Numbered from the stretch's first letter, positions 1 through 7,880 are shown. The stretch: DNA of 20,740 nt from Ruminococcus sp. CAG:254 (GCA_000433635.1 HF997977.1:72492-93231), one strand, 5' to 3'. Numbers and translations are program-made. The notes: generated by a model from the sequence alone, not told the origin.

Positions 1-447
1 TCCATCGAGGGAAACCACAACATCTGCATATTTTTCATAGAGTGGGCAGCGTTCTGCATAGAGTTCCGCCAAGTTGTTAGCGTTGCGGCAGACCACCCCT
101 CTGGTAGTCAGATTGCCGACCTGTGCAGCAATTTCAGACAATTCCCGTTTTAAATAGATGACAGTTCCAATTTGTTTCAGGTGTTGCATGGCTGCATCGC
201 TGTAAATCGCACTGCCGCCAGTTGCAATGATGGTGTTTTCTACCTGTACTTGCCGTAAAATTTTGCTTTCCAGTTCAATAAAGCCATCAATTCCGAATTG
301 GTCAATGAGGTGCATTAAATCTGCATGATAGGTATCCATAATGGTATCATCGGTATCGACAAAATCATACTGTAACGCAGCAGCAGCCATTTTCCCCAGT
401 GTGCTTTTGCCGGAAGCTGGCATACCAATTAAAATAAAGTTTGGCAT
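1..447 (-). CDS. aroK: Shikimate kinase, partial (C-terminus beyond window)
   Basis: Phosphorylates the 3-hydroxyl of shikimate with ATP in the cytoplasmic shikimate pathway. The visible 149 codons begin MPNFILIGMPASGKST, a P-loop at residues 8-16 (GMPASGKST). They continue with the DTDD acidic shikimate/Mg site at 31-34 and a glycine-rich ATGGSA motif at 75-80; the family usually has GGG there, so this is a slight variant. The sequence runs off the left edge with no stop. The ATG at 447-445 is preceded by AGAAAGGA at suitable spacing. It is divergent from the DAHP synthase gene of the same pathway and has its own promoter at 499-527. Family assignment is firm. The substrate is inferred from the motifs and the aromatic-pathway neighbour, since related small kinases (gluconate kinase, for example) share the P-loop. 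Confidence 0.85.
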   Translation of the reverse strand, partial: MPNFILIGMPASGKSTLGKMAAAALQYDFVDTDDTIMDTYHADLMHLIDQFGIDGFIELESKILRQVQVENTIIATGGSAIYSDAAMQHLKQIGTVIYLKRELSEIAAQVGNLTTRGVVCRNANNLAELYAERCPLYEKYADVVVSLDG

Positions 448-498
448 TGTGGTTTGTTCCTTTCTGTTTCAAAGTGATTCTTATGTGGGATAGATTCC

Positions 499-527
499 AT
501 TATAGCATTTTTAGAAAAAAATTGCAA
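499..527 (-). promoter_or_regulatory. SigA-type promoter for aroK
   Basis: On the minus strand, TTGCAA (527-522) and TATAAT (504-499) are separated by exactly 17 bp. The -10 ends about 50 bp before the aroK ATG. It lies back to back with the DAHP synthase promoter, which has the same -35 hexamer. Confidence 0.75.
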
Positions 528-584
528 GTTTCTTTCCCAAAACCTCGCAAAAAACAACAGATTTCGTGCGGATGTAAAAAATAC

Positions 585-613
585 TTGCAATTGTACGAAA
601 AATGGGTTATAAT
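585..613 (+). promoter_or_regulatory. SigA-type promoter for the DAHP synthase gene
   Basis: TTGCAA (585-590), a 17-bp spacer and a perfect TATAAT (608-613). The predicted transcript starts near 620, which gives a leader of about 30 nt. This excludes the in-frame ATG at 602, which lies inside the promoter. Confidence 0.8.
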
Positions 614-649
614 GAGAGAGAAATGATGTCAAAAAAGGAGTTTTTCAAT

Positions 650-1678
650 ATGAACATGAATTTTATTCGGAAGCTGCCGATTCCGCAGGAATTGAAGAAA
701 CAATTTTCTCTTTCTGATGAATTGGTTGCTGTAAAAGCCGCTAGAGATGCAGAAATTCAGAAAGTGTTCACTGGCGAATCAGATAAGAAGTTGTTAATTA
801 TTGGTCCTTGTTCTGCTGACCGGGAAGACGCTGTTCTGGATTATGTTTGCCGTCTGGCAAAGGTGCAGGAACAGGTCAAGGACAAGCTGATTCTGATTCC
901 GAGAATTTACACCAACAAGCCGAGAACCACCGGAGAAGGCTATAAGGGCATGGTGCATCAGCCAGACCCGGAAAAGAAAGAAGATATGTTGCAGGGTGTC
1001 ATTGCCATTCGGCAGATGCACACCAAGGCAGTAGAAATGACTGGCTTGACTTGTGCAGATGAAATGCTGTATCCGGAAAATCATCGGTATCTGTCTGACC
1101 TGTTGTCCTATGTTGCCGTTGGTGCTCGTTCTGTAGAAGACCAGCAGCACAGACTGACTGCAAGTGGTTTGGATATTCCGGTTGGTATGAAGAACCCGAC
1201 TAGCGGTGACTTGTCCGTTATGATGAATTCTCTGATTGCAGCTCATGCGAGCCATACCTTCCTGTATCGTGGTTGGGAAGTGCAGACTGCAGGCAATCCG
1301 CTGTCCCATGCAATTCTGAGAGGCTATGTAGATAGTCAGGGTCACTCCATGCCGAACTATCACTATGAAGATCTGATGCATTTGTGCGAACTGTATGACC
1401 AGAAGAAACTTGCAGATCCGGCTGTCATTGTCGATGCAAACCATGCAAATTCCGGCAAGAAGTATCTGGAACAGATTCGGATTTGCAACGAAGTGCTGCA
1501 TAGTTGCCGTCACAGCGATGACATCCGGAAGCTGTTCAAGGGCTTCATGATTGAAAGCTATATTGAAGATGGTGCACAGAAGATTGGCGAAGGCGTTTAT
1601 GGCAAGTCCATTACAGATCCGTGCCTGGGCTGGGAAAAGTCCGAAAAGCTGATTTACACCATCGCAGACCAGCTTTAA
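650..1678 (+). CDS. aroF: 3-deoxy-7-phosphoheptulonate (DAHP) synthase, class I
   Basis: Condenses phosphoenolpyruvate and erythrose 4-phosphate to DAHP, the first committed step of aromatic amino acid synthesis, in the cytoplasm. At 342 residues it is close to E. coli AroF/G/H (about 350). Visible signatures are IIGPCS (50-55, metal-ligand Cys54), the phosphate-binding KPRTT (90-94), GMKNPTSGD (179-187), DANHANS (262-268, His265), IESYIEDG (301-308, Glu302) and DPCLGW (323-328, Asp323). There is no fused chorismate mutase or other regulatory domain. An in-frame ATG at 602 exists, but it falls inside the promoter. The ATG at 650 has AAGGAG at 635-640 with 9-nt spacing and was chosen. A stem-loop terminator follows. 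The aro paralogue letter cannot be fixed from sequence alone, and neither can its feedback inhibitor. Confidence 0.93.
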   Translation: MNMNFIRKLPIPQELKKQFSLSDELVAVKAARDAEIQKVFTGESDKKLLIIGPCSADREDAVLDYVCRLAKVQEQVKDKLILIPRIYTNKPRTTGEGYKGMVHQPDPEKKEDMLQGVIAIRQMHTKAVEMTGLTCADEMLYPENHRYLSDLLSYVAVGARSVEDQQHRLTASGLDIPVGMKNPTSGDLSVMMNSLIAAHASHTFLYRGWEVQTAGNPLSHAILRGYVDSQGHSMPNYHYEDLMHLCELYDQKKLADPAVIVDANHANSGKKYLEQIRICNEVLHSCRHSDDIRKLFKGFMIESYIEDGAQKIGEGVYGKSITDPCLGWEKSEKLIYTIADQL

Positions 1679-1712
1679 TGATTGAAATAACGAAATTTTT
1701 GATACGTGCATA

Positions 1713-1753
1713 AAAAATGAGCAGATTTCCAGCAATGGGAACTGCTCATTTTT
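1713..1753. terminator. Bidirectional intrinsic terminator between the DAHP synthase and HD-domain genes
   Basis: A 12-bp perfect stem, AAAAATGAGCAG (1713-1724) with CTGCTCATTTTT (1742-1753), encloses a 17-nt loop with an inner TTCC/GGAA pairing. A T-rich tract follows on the plus strand, and CTCATTTTTTATG is read on the minus strand. It can therefore stop both converging transcripts. Confidence 0.85.
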
Positions 1754-1782
1754 GTTTTATGGAACATTGGATACTTGCTGTG

Positions 1783-2292
1783 TCAACCGCTCAGGCTGTT
1801 CAAACCGTAGGTTTCGTCCAAGTATTGCTTGCCGGTTTCCGTCTGAAAATAGACGTTCCGGAAGTGGGTGATTGCCTTTTTGGTCATTTTTTCTTCTCTG
1901 GCATTGACTAGAAAATCTGCCTCGACCAGAATTTGAAAGTCAATCCCGTCAATTTCTGTATAGGTGTGGTGATGTCCAACCAAGAAACAAACCCGGTCAA
2001 TCAGAGAATCAGAAAAGCCAATGGTCATCAGCATGGCACGGGCAAGCGGTGGGCCTTCTTTTTCTTGATAAGCCCCTGCAGCAGAACGATATTTCCGCTC
2101 CGCAGCGTGAATACCAATGTCATGTACCAGTGCAGCCGCTTCAATTCGTGTTTGCAGCAGAGCATTGACTTGTTCGCTCTGTGCAATGGCACTGGCAAAC
2201 GCATAGACTTTCATAAAATGATGGATTCGTTTCGGGTCATCGTGGTACAGCGTAATCATTGCTGTCACCAATTCATTGATTTTTGCATCCAT
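1783..2292 (-). CDS. HD-domain phosphohydrolase family protein
   Basis: A 169-residue protein of the HD superfamily, metal-dependent phosphohydrolases acting on nucleotides or other phosphoesters. The metal-binding pattern is visible: an N-terminal histidine in KRIHHFMKV (21-29), ALVHDIGIH (54-62, His57-Asp58), a histidine cluster GHHHTY (106-111) and a later aspartate in VEADFL (123-128). No second domain is present. The reading frame is open 13 codons further upstream, but the ATG at 2292 is chosen because GAGGAGG (2310-2304) sits 11 nt before it. It lies downstream of spoIVA on the same strand with a 93-bp gap that carries inverted repeats and a possible -10, so it may be transcribed separately. 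The substrate cannot be told from sequence. Confidence 0.8.
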   Translation of the reverse strand: MDAKINELVTAMITLYHDDPKRIHHFMKVYAFASAIAQSEQVNALLQTRIEAAALVHDIGIHAAERKYRSAAGAYQEKEGPPLARAMLMTIGFSDSLIDRVCFLVGHHHTYTEIDGIDFQILVEADFLVNAREEKMTKKAITHFRNVYFQTETGKQYLDETYGLNSLSG

Positions 2293-2318
2293 AAAGAAAC
2301 ACGCCTCCTCTGTTAGAA

Positions 2319-2364
2319 TTGGAAGTTCCAACTTCAGTATAACAGATAGATTTGTGGAATCTAT
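2319..2364. repeat. Overlapping inverted repeats between spoIVA and the HD-domain gene
   Basis: TTGGAA-G-TTCCAA (2319-2331) overlaps GAAGTT-CC-AACTTC (2322-2335). Beside them, ATAGATT-tgtgg-AATCTAT (2346-2364) forms a 7-bp stem. On the minus strand a TATACT (2341-2336), usable as a -10, abuts the first pair. It could be an operator for the HD-domain gene, while the AT-rich stem could be a weak terminator of the spoIVA transcript. No convincing -35 was found. Confidence 0.45.
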
Positions 2365-2385
2365 GAATGTAAAAGAGGAAAAATG

Positions 2386-3893
2386 TTACAAAATAAAACA
2401 GATGAGACCGCTGCAACCCTCGTTGATGACCCGTTCCAAGGTTTCCTGTAACTTGAGCCGTGCTTCCATCGGCATTTTGCTGAGCTTGCTGTGTAGTCCT
2501 TCATTGACCAGTTCATGCAGGGATTTCCCAAAGATGTTAGAAGACCAAATTTTTGTTGGGTCTTCCTCGAATCCCTCTAATAAATACATGACCAGTTCTT
2601 CGCTCTGTTTTTCCGTTCCGACAATCGGACTGACTGCCGTACGAATAGATGCTTTCATCATATGAATCGAAGGGGCAGAGGCTCGCAGCCGTACGCCATA
2701 TTTTCCGCCCTGCTTGATGATTTCCGGTTCTTCCAGCGACATTTCTTCCAGCTGTGGCATAACGATGCCATAGCCAGTTGCTTCTACTGCTTCGAGGGCT
2801 GGGGCAATGCGGTCATAGGATTTTTTGATTTTGCAGAGTTCCGTTAGAACAGGGAACAAATCGCTTTCCGATGCAATCTGTAAGCCTGTGGTTTCGCCGA
2901 GAATCTGATAGAATAGAGAGCCATTCATAGTAACAGAAACAACGGCACGCCCTGTTCCCAAGTCGATTTGCTGCACGGAAGCAGAGAGAATATGTTCTGC
3001 TCCTGCAAGGGTTTCGGTCATCATCGGAACATCTCGCACATATCGCAGCGGTTCAGCAGCAGCCCGAATGCTGGAAAAGACGGATTTCCGCAGCCAGTGT
3101 TCCGGATCTAAGGCAGTAATCCAGCCAGCTGTTTGAATTTGAACCTCTCGAATGGGGAATGCATAGAGCAGTTGCGTTAAAATCTCCTGAATGTCTGCTT
3201 CTTCGAGTTCGGGGCAGCAGACTGGCAGAACCGCTGCATGATATTTTTTTCGCAGGCTTTCGCAGAGGGCTTCTGTCTGTCGGCTGTGAGGTTCAATGGC
3301 ATTGACCAGTACAATAAAGGGCTTTTCCAGCTGTTGCAGTTCCTGAATAACCCGTTCTTCACAGGCAGCATATTCTTCTCGTGGCAGGTTGGTAATACTG
3401 CCGTCTGTGGTGACGACTAACCCAACGGTTGCATGTTCTGTAATGACTTTTTGCGTGCCGACTTCTGCCGCCATGCCGAACGGAACTTCTTCCTCAAACC
3501 ACGGCGTTTTCACCATGCGGGGCATATCATTTTCAATGTATCCCAATGCACTTGGCAGGATGTAACCCACACAATCCACCATCCGAATCCGGAAGTGGGT
3601 ATGTTCACCAATGGTGATTTCCGCTGCTTCTTCCGGAATAAATTTCGGTTCTGTGGTCATAATGGTTTTTCCGGCAGCAGATTGCGGCAGTTCGTCAACT
3701 GCTCGCACGCGTTTGGATTCTTCTGGAATATTGGGAATGACCGTTTGGATTCTTCTGGAATATTGGGAATGACCAGCTTTTCCATGAGCTGTTTAATCAG
3801 CGTAGATTTTCCGGTTCGGACAGGACCGACAACGCCGATATAAATATCACCGCCAGTACGTTTGGCGATGTCCTCGTAAATATCTTTTGCCAT
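2386..3893 (-). pseudogene. spoIVA: Stage IV sporulation protein A, frameshifted by a 32-bp tandem duplication
   Basis: SpoIVA is the ATPase that polymerises on the forespore outer membrane and anchors the spore coat. The start at 3893 has AAGGAGG 7 nt upstream. The N-terminus reads MAKDIYEDIAKRTGGDIYIG with Walker A GPVRTGKST at 23-31. After codon 51 (end of VIPNIPEESKR) a second copy of 32 bp shifts the frame by two; 27 foreign residues follow, then a stop, giving a 78-residue peptide. The true frame resumes as VRAVDELPQSAAGK and stays open to the stop at 2386, ending ETLERVINEG with a final FIL. Subtracting 32 from 1508 bp leaves 492 codons, or 491 residues, against 492 in B. subtilis. No other lesion is visible, so the event looks recent. 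A GTG at 3708 could restart translation, but that product lacks Walker A and should not polymerise. Confidence 0.9.
3710..3773. repeat. Perfect 32-bp tandem duplication inside spoIVA
   Basis: Positions 3710-3741 and 3742-3773 are identical over 32 bp, and the base after each copy is also the same (c). Thirty-two is not a multiple of three, so the duplication shifts the spoIVA frame. Deleting either copy joins the two parts of the gene into one continuous reading frame. Confidence 0.97.
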
Positions 3894-3905
3894 AGCGTTG
3901 CCTCC

Positions 3906-5459
3906 TTAAGATACAATAGGGATGAATAACATTCCCGGTTTGGTTAGGGTATCGCCGGACAGGTCATTTTCTGCTGCAATTGCAGAAACTTTCGTGTTGC
4001 AGCGTTTGGCAATCTCCCAGACGGATTCGCCGACTGTACCATAATAGAGCCGCAACGCACAGTCGCTATCTCGGGTACGTTTGCGGTTTTCATCAACTGT
4101 AATTTCAGAGAGTCCGGTTTGTTGTGTTGCTGGATAGAGCATCCCTTGCAAGGAAATCGTAGCTTTGATGGAAAGACTTCCATCTGCCGCCAGATGGAAC
4201 GAACTGTCTGCCGGTTCTGCCTCTGCACAGAGCATTGCTTGTTCCAGTGGAACGGTGGTTGCAAGCAACTCCTCGAACGCTTCTTCTTTCTCCAGCAGGA
4301 ATGGCATGCCTTCTTGGTCTTTTGCAAGAACGCTGCAACAGAGCATGCCACTGACCCGAATGCGGTTTTGTTCTGGAACAGGCGTTGCACTGACGTTTTT
4401 GATTCGACATTGTAAGTCACTGACAAAATCCACGGGGGTATCTCCGGCAGGAATCGCAGCGGTGCAGGAAAACTGTTCTTTCAACAGAACTGGTGTGCCA
4501 TCAATTCGCAGCGGTGTCCGTACACAGTCGCACAAATATGCGGTGGAATAGGCATCCGTTACAATCGAAATGGTAGCCGGTTTGCAGGCGGTGCAGGTAA
4601 TCCGTAAATCTGCCTCACAGTGCAGGTTATCAGAATCGCTGCCCTTGTTGGAAACGGGCTTGCACTCGCAGCGAATCACCTGCACCGCAGCCATACCTGT
4701 AAAGGTTTCATCAATCTGTTCCATGTCGATGATTTGGCTGTACGGTAGCGTGAATTGCATGGATTCCGGTTCGGTTTGTTCTTCAGATGTGCTGCAATAG
4801 AGGAGCGACACAAGCACTTCACCCCGTACGACAAATTTTCCGGCAATGATGGACTGTTCCCCCTGTTCTGCCCGTGCTGTGCAGCGAAGAATGCTTTGAA
4901 TGGGGGCTTTTGCAGCGTTTCGCTCGATGTCCTCAGATAGAGAAATGGTTTTAACAGCACGTTGTTTCTGGCTGGCGTAGGCAATCGTCTGCTTCTGGCA
5001 CTGTACTTGCATGCCGAATACATCGGAGATGACTTCCTGCATCCGTTCGCCTGTAATTTGAACCCGAACAGAAACCGCTCCCCGCACATCCAGCCGTCTG
5101 CGGCTGACTGCCCGACAATTCGCATAATCTGCCTTTGCTTGCAGCAGAACTGCTGGATTTTCTGGCTTCTCCGGCAGGTCTAAGGTTTTGGTATAGTGCA
5201 TGGTCTGAGTCACACATTGCAGACGGTGACTGTCAGAGCCACAATAGAGAATCCGAAGATCCACTTGTAATTCATAGCTGAGTCGGGTTTCCTGCAACTG
5301 ATATTCTAAGATGGCAGGCTGCATTTCACAACGGATGATGCGGAAAATTTCCGGATCATAGTCGGGCAGCACATAATCCAGTTCCACGCCCTGTTCCTGT
5401 GTTTCATCCAAGATGCGTTCTGTCACGGGAATTCGTTCCCGATTGATTTTCCACTCCAT
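3906..5459 (-). CDS. sipL: SipL-like spore morphogenesis protein (DUF3794/SPOCS repeats plus C-terminal LysM)
   Basis: In Clostridioides difficile, SipL binds SpoIVA and helps localise the coat around the forespore; SpoVID has the comparable role in Bacillus. This 517-residue protein opens MEWKINRERIPVTERILDET and carries repeated beta-rich SPOCS-type segments, seen in recurring ILDE..., GEVLVSLLYC and VSDLQC-like stretches. It ends with a LysM domain at about 469-517 (YYGTVGESVWEIAKRCNT, then a final PGMLFIPIVS). Length and order match C. difficile SipL (about 520). AGGAGG lies 8 nt before the ATG. spoIVA starts 12 bp after the stop, so the two form one operon, behind a possible SigE promoter. 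There are no membrane segments. In SipL the LysM domain is the SpoIVA-binding part. The symbol is given by architecture and context. Confidence 0.85.
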   Translation of the reverse strand: MEWKINRERIPVTERILDETQEQGVELDYVLPDYDPEIFRIIRCEMQPAILEYQLQETRLSYELQVDLRILYCGSDSHRLQCVTQTMHYTKTLDLPEKPENPAVLLQAKADYANCRAVSRRRLDVRGAVSVRVQITGERMQEVISDVFGMQVQCQKQTIAYASQKQRAVKTISLSEDIERNAAKAPIQSILRCTARAEQGEQSIIAGKFVVRGEVLVSLLYCSTSEEQTEPESMQFTLPYSQIIDMEQIDETFTGMAAVQVIRCECKPVSNKGSDSDNLHCEADLRITCTACKPATISIVTDAYSTAYLCDCVRTPLRIDGTPVLLKEQFSCTAAIPAGDTPVDFVSDLQCRIKNVSATPVPEQNRIRVSGMLCCSVLAKDQEGMPFLLEKEEAFEELLATTVPLEQAMLCAEAEPADSSFHLAADGSLSIKATISLQGMLYPATQQTGLSEITVDENRKRTRDSDCALRLYYGTVGESVWEIAKRCNTKVSAIAAENDLSGDTLTKPGMLFIPIVS

Positions 5460-5504
5460 GCGGTGATCCTCCTGATAAATCCCATGCTGGGTTGATGTTA
5501 CTAC

Positions 5505-5532
5505 AATCTATGCAGACAGGCAGCGGTTTATG
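5505..5532 (-). promoter_or_regulatory. Possible SigE (mother-cell) promoter for sipL-spoIVA
   Basis: On the minus strand, CATAAA (5532-5527), a 14-bp spacer and CATAGATT (5512-5505) resemble the SigE pattern of a CATA-type -35 and CATACANT -10 from Bacillus. It lies about 45 bp before the sipL ATG. SigE control is expected for these mother-cell genes, but the match is imperfect and read by eye. Confidence 0.5.
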
Positions 5533-5602
5533 TTTCTGCATGAAATTTTCCGATTTCTGTAAGGAATTTTCAATGATGCCCAATGCGTGAAAATAAAAAA
5601 CC

Positions 5603-5631
5603 TTGACAATTTGCTGTTCCTGTCGTATAAT
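5603..5631 (+). promoter_or_regulatory. Perfect-consensus SigA promoter for the rnj-ftsH operon
   Basis: TTGACA (5603-5608), a 17-bp spacer and TATAAT (5626-5631), all consensus. The predicted start is near 5638, leaving about 368 nt of leader before the RNase J start codon. Confidence 0.88.
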
Positions 5632-5637
5632 AAAACT

Positions 5638-6005
5638 ACATGTGATAGTTCGTTTCCAAAAACGATGCTGGTTGGAATCGTTTTTTGGTTTTCTGGTAAG
5701 AAGCAATCTTACAAACTCATTTGGAAATGACTGCATTTTTTTCGATGCAGGATCATATATCATACTTATTTACAATCGTACAATGCAAATGCGGCAAATA
5801 AACAGAACAACATCAGGGAACCACCGCTGCTGAAAGCAGGAGCAGCGGCCATCATGATAAGACTTGTTTTTGATTTGATTTATTTGTATCGGATGTATCC
5901 GATTATGGAAATTGCACAGACTATGACACAGCAGAACGGAAATTGTGCGTCTTTGTGCAAGATTACCTTCTGCCGCATTTGCGAGCAGAAAGAGAGGTTT
6001 TTTAT
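5638..6005 (+). ncRNA. Long structured 5' leader of the RNase J operon
   Basis: No convincing gene lies between the promoter and RNase J. The leader holds a series of stems read directly from the sequence: AAAAACGAT/ATCGTTTTT (5658-5685), followed by a T and resembling a weak terminator; GTAAGA/TCTTAC (5696-5712); CTGCAT/ATGCAG (5731-5750); CCGCTGCT/AGCAGCGG (5824-5848), GC-rich; ATCGGA-TGTA-TCCGAT (5888-5903); and a long-range stem TTGCACA-GAC with GTC-tt-TGTGCAA (5912-5921 with 5949-5960). The last ends about 34 nt before the GAGG ribosome-binding site. Function is unknown; a cis-regulatory leader or a processed RNA is possible. I recognise no known riboswitch class. Confidence 0.5.
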
Positions 6006-7847
6006 TTGGCTACGAAAGAAGGAAAAGAAGGAAAGGCAGCAGCACTGCCGAAGAAGCGAAATTATCGGCGGAGAACGCCAAAGCAAAACAGTGGCGAACA
6101 GCCAGCAAAGCAGGCAAGAGGTCGTGCCAAGACCGTGACCCGTGCAGCAGCGTTTTCCGCTGCACAGAGCCGCTCCAATCATAAGCAGGAAGTTCGCCGG
6201 ACACCGGTTCGGATTATTCCGCTGGGCGGCTTGAATGAAATCGGAAAGAATATGACCGTGTTTGAATGCAGCAACGATATGTTCATTCTGGACTGCGGTC
6301 TGGCGTTTCCAGACGGTGATATGCCGGGCGTTGATATCGTCATTCCGGATTTCACCTATGTAGAAGCAAATCGGGACAAGGTGCGTGGTATCGTGCTGAC
6401 GCACGGACACGAAGACCACATTGGCGGTCTGGCGTATCTCCTGAAGAAAATCAATGTTCCGGTCTATGGAACAAAGCTGACGTTGGGACTGGTTAAGGGC
6501 AAGCTGGAAGAACATGGACTTGCCAATTCTGTAAAGCTCTGTGAAGTGCAGCCGAGAAGAACCGTCAAGATGGGCTGTATGGGTGTGGAATTTATCAAGG
6601 TGAACCACTCCATTCCGGGTGCAGTCGGCATGGCAATTCATACACCGGCAGGTATTATTGTACACACAGGGGACTTTAAGGTAGATTATTCTCCTGTTGA
6701 CGACGATATTATTGATTTGGCACGGTTCGGCGAATTGGGCAGCCGTGGCGTACTGGCATTGATGGCAGATTCCACCAATGCAGAGCGTTCCGGATTTACT
6801 CGTTCGGAACGGACAGTGGGCGAATCGTTCGACAAGTTGTTTAAGCAGGCAACGGGCAAGCGGATTATCATTGCAACTTTCTCTTCGAATATCCACCGGA
6901 TTCAGCAGATTGTAGACAATGCACAACGGAGCAACCGAAAGGTTGCCGTATTCGGCAGAAGTATGGTGAATGTTGTCAACATCGCTTTGGAGATGGGATA
7001 TTTGAAAATCCCGAAGGGTATGCTGATTGATATTGATGAAATGAACCGCTTCCCAGATGAACGGGTCGTTCTGATTACCACGGGCAGCCAAGGCGAACCG
7101 ATGTCCGCTTTGACTCGTATGGCAATGAACAGCCATAAAAAAGTGGTTATCACACCGAATGATTTCATCATCATCTCTGCAAACCCGATTCCGGGCAATG
7201 AAAAGCATGTTACCCGTGTAGTCAATGAACTGATGCGTTCCGGTGCAGAAGTGATTTATGAAGATGTTCACGTTTCTGGTCATGCCTGCCAAGAAGAATT
7301 GAAGTTGATTCATGCACTGACAAAACCGAAGTTCTTTATTCCGGTGCACGGCGAATACAAACATCTGGTAAAACACGCACAGATTGCTTATTCTATGGGC
7401 ATGCCGGAATCCAATGTCATTATCGGTTCGATTGGCGATGTCATCGAAACAGACGGTGTTTCCATGAAGATTGTGACACAAGTTCCATCTGGCAGAGTCA
7501 TGGTCGATGGATTGGGTGTTGGCGATGTTGGGTCAATCGTCCTGCGTGACCGGAAACATCTGGCACAGGATGGTTTGATTATTGTTGTCATCGGAATTGA
7601 ACGGACGGCAAACCTGATTGTTTCCGGCCCTGATATTATTTCGAGAGGATTCGTCTATGTACGGGAATCGGAAGAATTGATGGAAGAAGCCCGTCAAATT
7701 CTGCTGGATACGTTGCAGCACTGCTCAGCACAGGAATTGAAGGAATGGGGTACGCTGAAAAACAAGCTGCGAGATGTACTTTCGGATTATATTTATGGCA
7801 AAACCAAACGAAGCCCGATGATTCTGCCGATTATTATGGAAGTTTAA
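6006..7847 (+). CDS. rnj: Ribonuclease J
   Basis: A metallo-beta-lactamase/beta-CASP ribonuclease with 5'-3' exonuclease and endonuclease activity in mRNA decay and rRNA maturation. From the TTG at 6006 the protein has 613 residues. It opens with a Lys/Arg-, Ala- and Gln-rich tail of about 66 residues, likely disordered, before the catalytic core starts at VRIIPLGGLNEIGKN (68-82). Zinc-site motifs are THGHEDHIGG (132-141), HS (201-202), HTGDFKVD (220-227) and a later SGHA, with HGEY near the C-terminal part. The TTG is chosen because AGAGAGG (5991-5997) stands 8 nt before it; the frame is open further upstream to a TTG at 5943, which has no clear ribosome site. It is first in the operon, with gdpP 33 bp downstream. 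Whether a second RNase J exists elsewhere is unknown. Confidence 0.93.
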   Translation: MATKEGKEGKAAALPKKRNYRRRTPKQNSGEQPAKQARGRAKTVTRAAAFSAAQSRSNHKQEVRRTPVRIIPLGGLNEIGKNMTVFECSNDMFILDCGLAFPDGDMPGVDIVIPDFTYVEANRDKVRGIVLTHGHEDHIGGLAYLLKKINVPVYGTKLTLGLVKGKLEEHGLANSVKLCEVQPRRTVKMGCMGVEFIKVNHSIPGAVGMAIHTPAGIIVHTGDFKVDYSPVDDDIIDLARFGELGSRGVLALMADSTNAERSGFTRSERTVGESFDKLFKQATGKRIIIATFSSNIHRIQQIVDNAQRSNRKVAVFGRSMVNVVNIALEMGYLKIPKGMLIDIDEMNRFPDERVVLITTGSQGEPMSALTRMAMNSHKKVVITPNDFIIISANPIPGNEKHVTRVVNELMRSGAEVIYEDVHVSGHACQEELKLIHALTKPKFFIPVHGEYKHLVKHAQIAYSMGMPESNVIIGSIGDVIETDGVSMKIVTQVPSGRVMVDGLGVGDVGSIVLRDRKHLAQDGLIIVVIGIERTANLIVSGPDIISRGFVYVRESEELMEEARQILLDTLQHCSAQELKEWGTLKNKLRDVLSDYIYGKTKRSPMILPIIMEV

Positions 7848-7880
7848 AAAATGCTGCCGGGTAAACGGGGAGTGTGAACG

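Noticed and set aside
602..649. Longer DAHP synthase start at ATG 602
   Set aside because: It lies inside the -35/-10 promoter region, upstream of the predicted transcript start; ATG 650 has AAGGAG at good spacing.
794..1735. 313-codon open frame on the minus strand
   Set aside because: Antisense to DAHP synthase, with no family motif. It also runs through the terminator at 1713-1753.
5603..5833. 76-codon open frame in the RNase J leader
   Set aside because: Starts inside the promoter, has no ribosome site and no family resemblance.
5880..7481. 533-codon open frame on the minus strand
   Set aside because: Antisense to RNase J, whose zinc-site motifs are intact. The protein is His/Cys/Asn-rich with no recognisable domain and no ribosome site; it is a codon-usage by-product.
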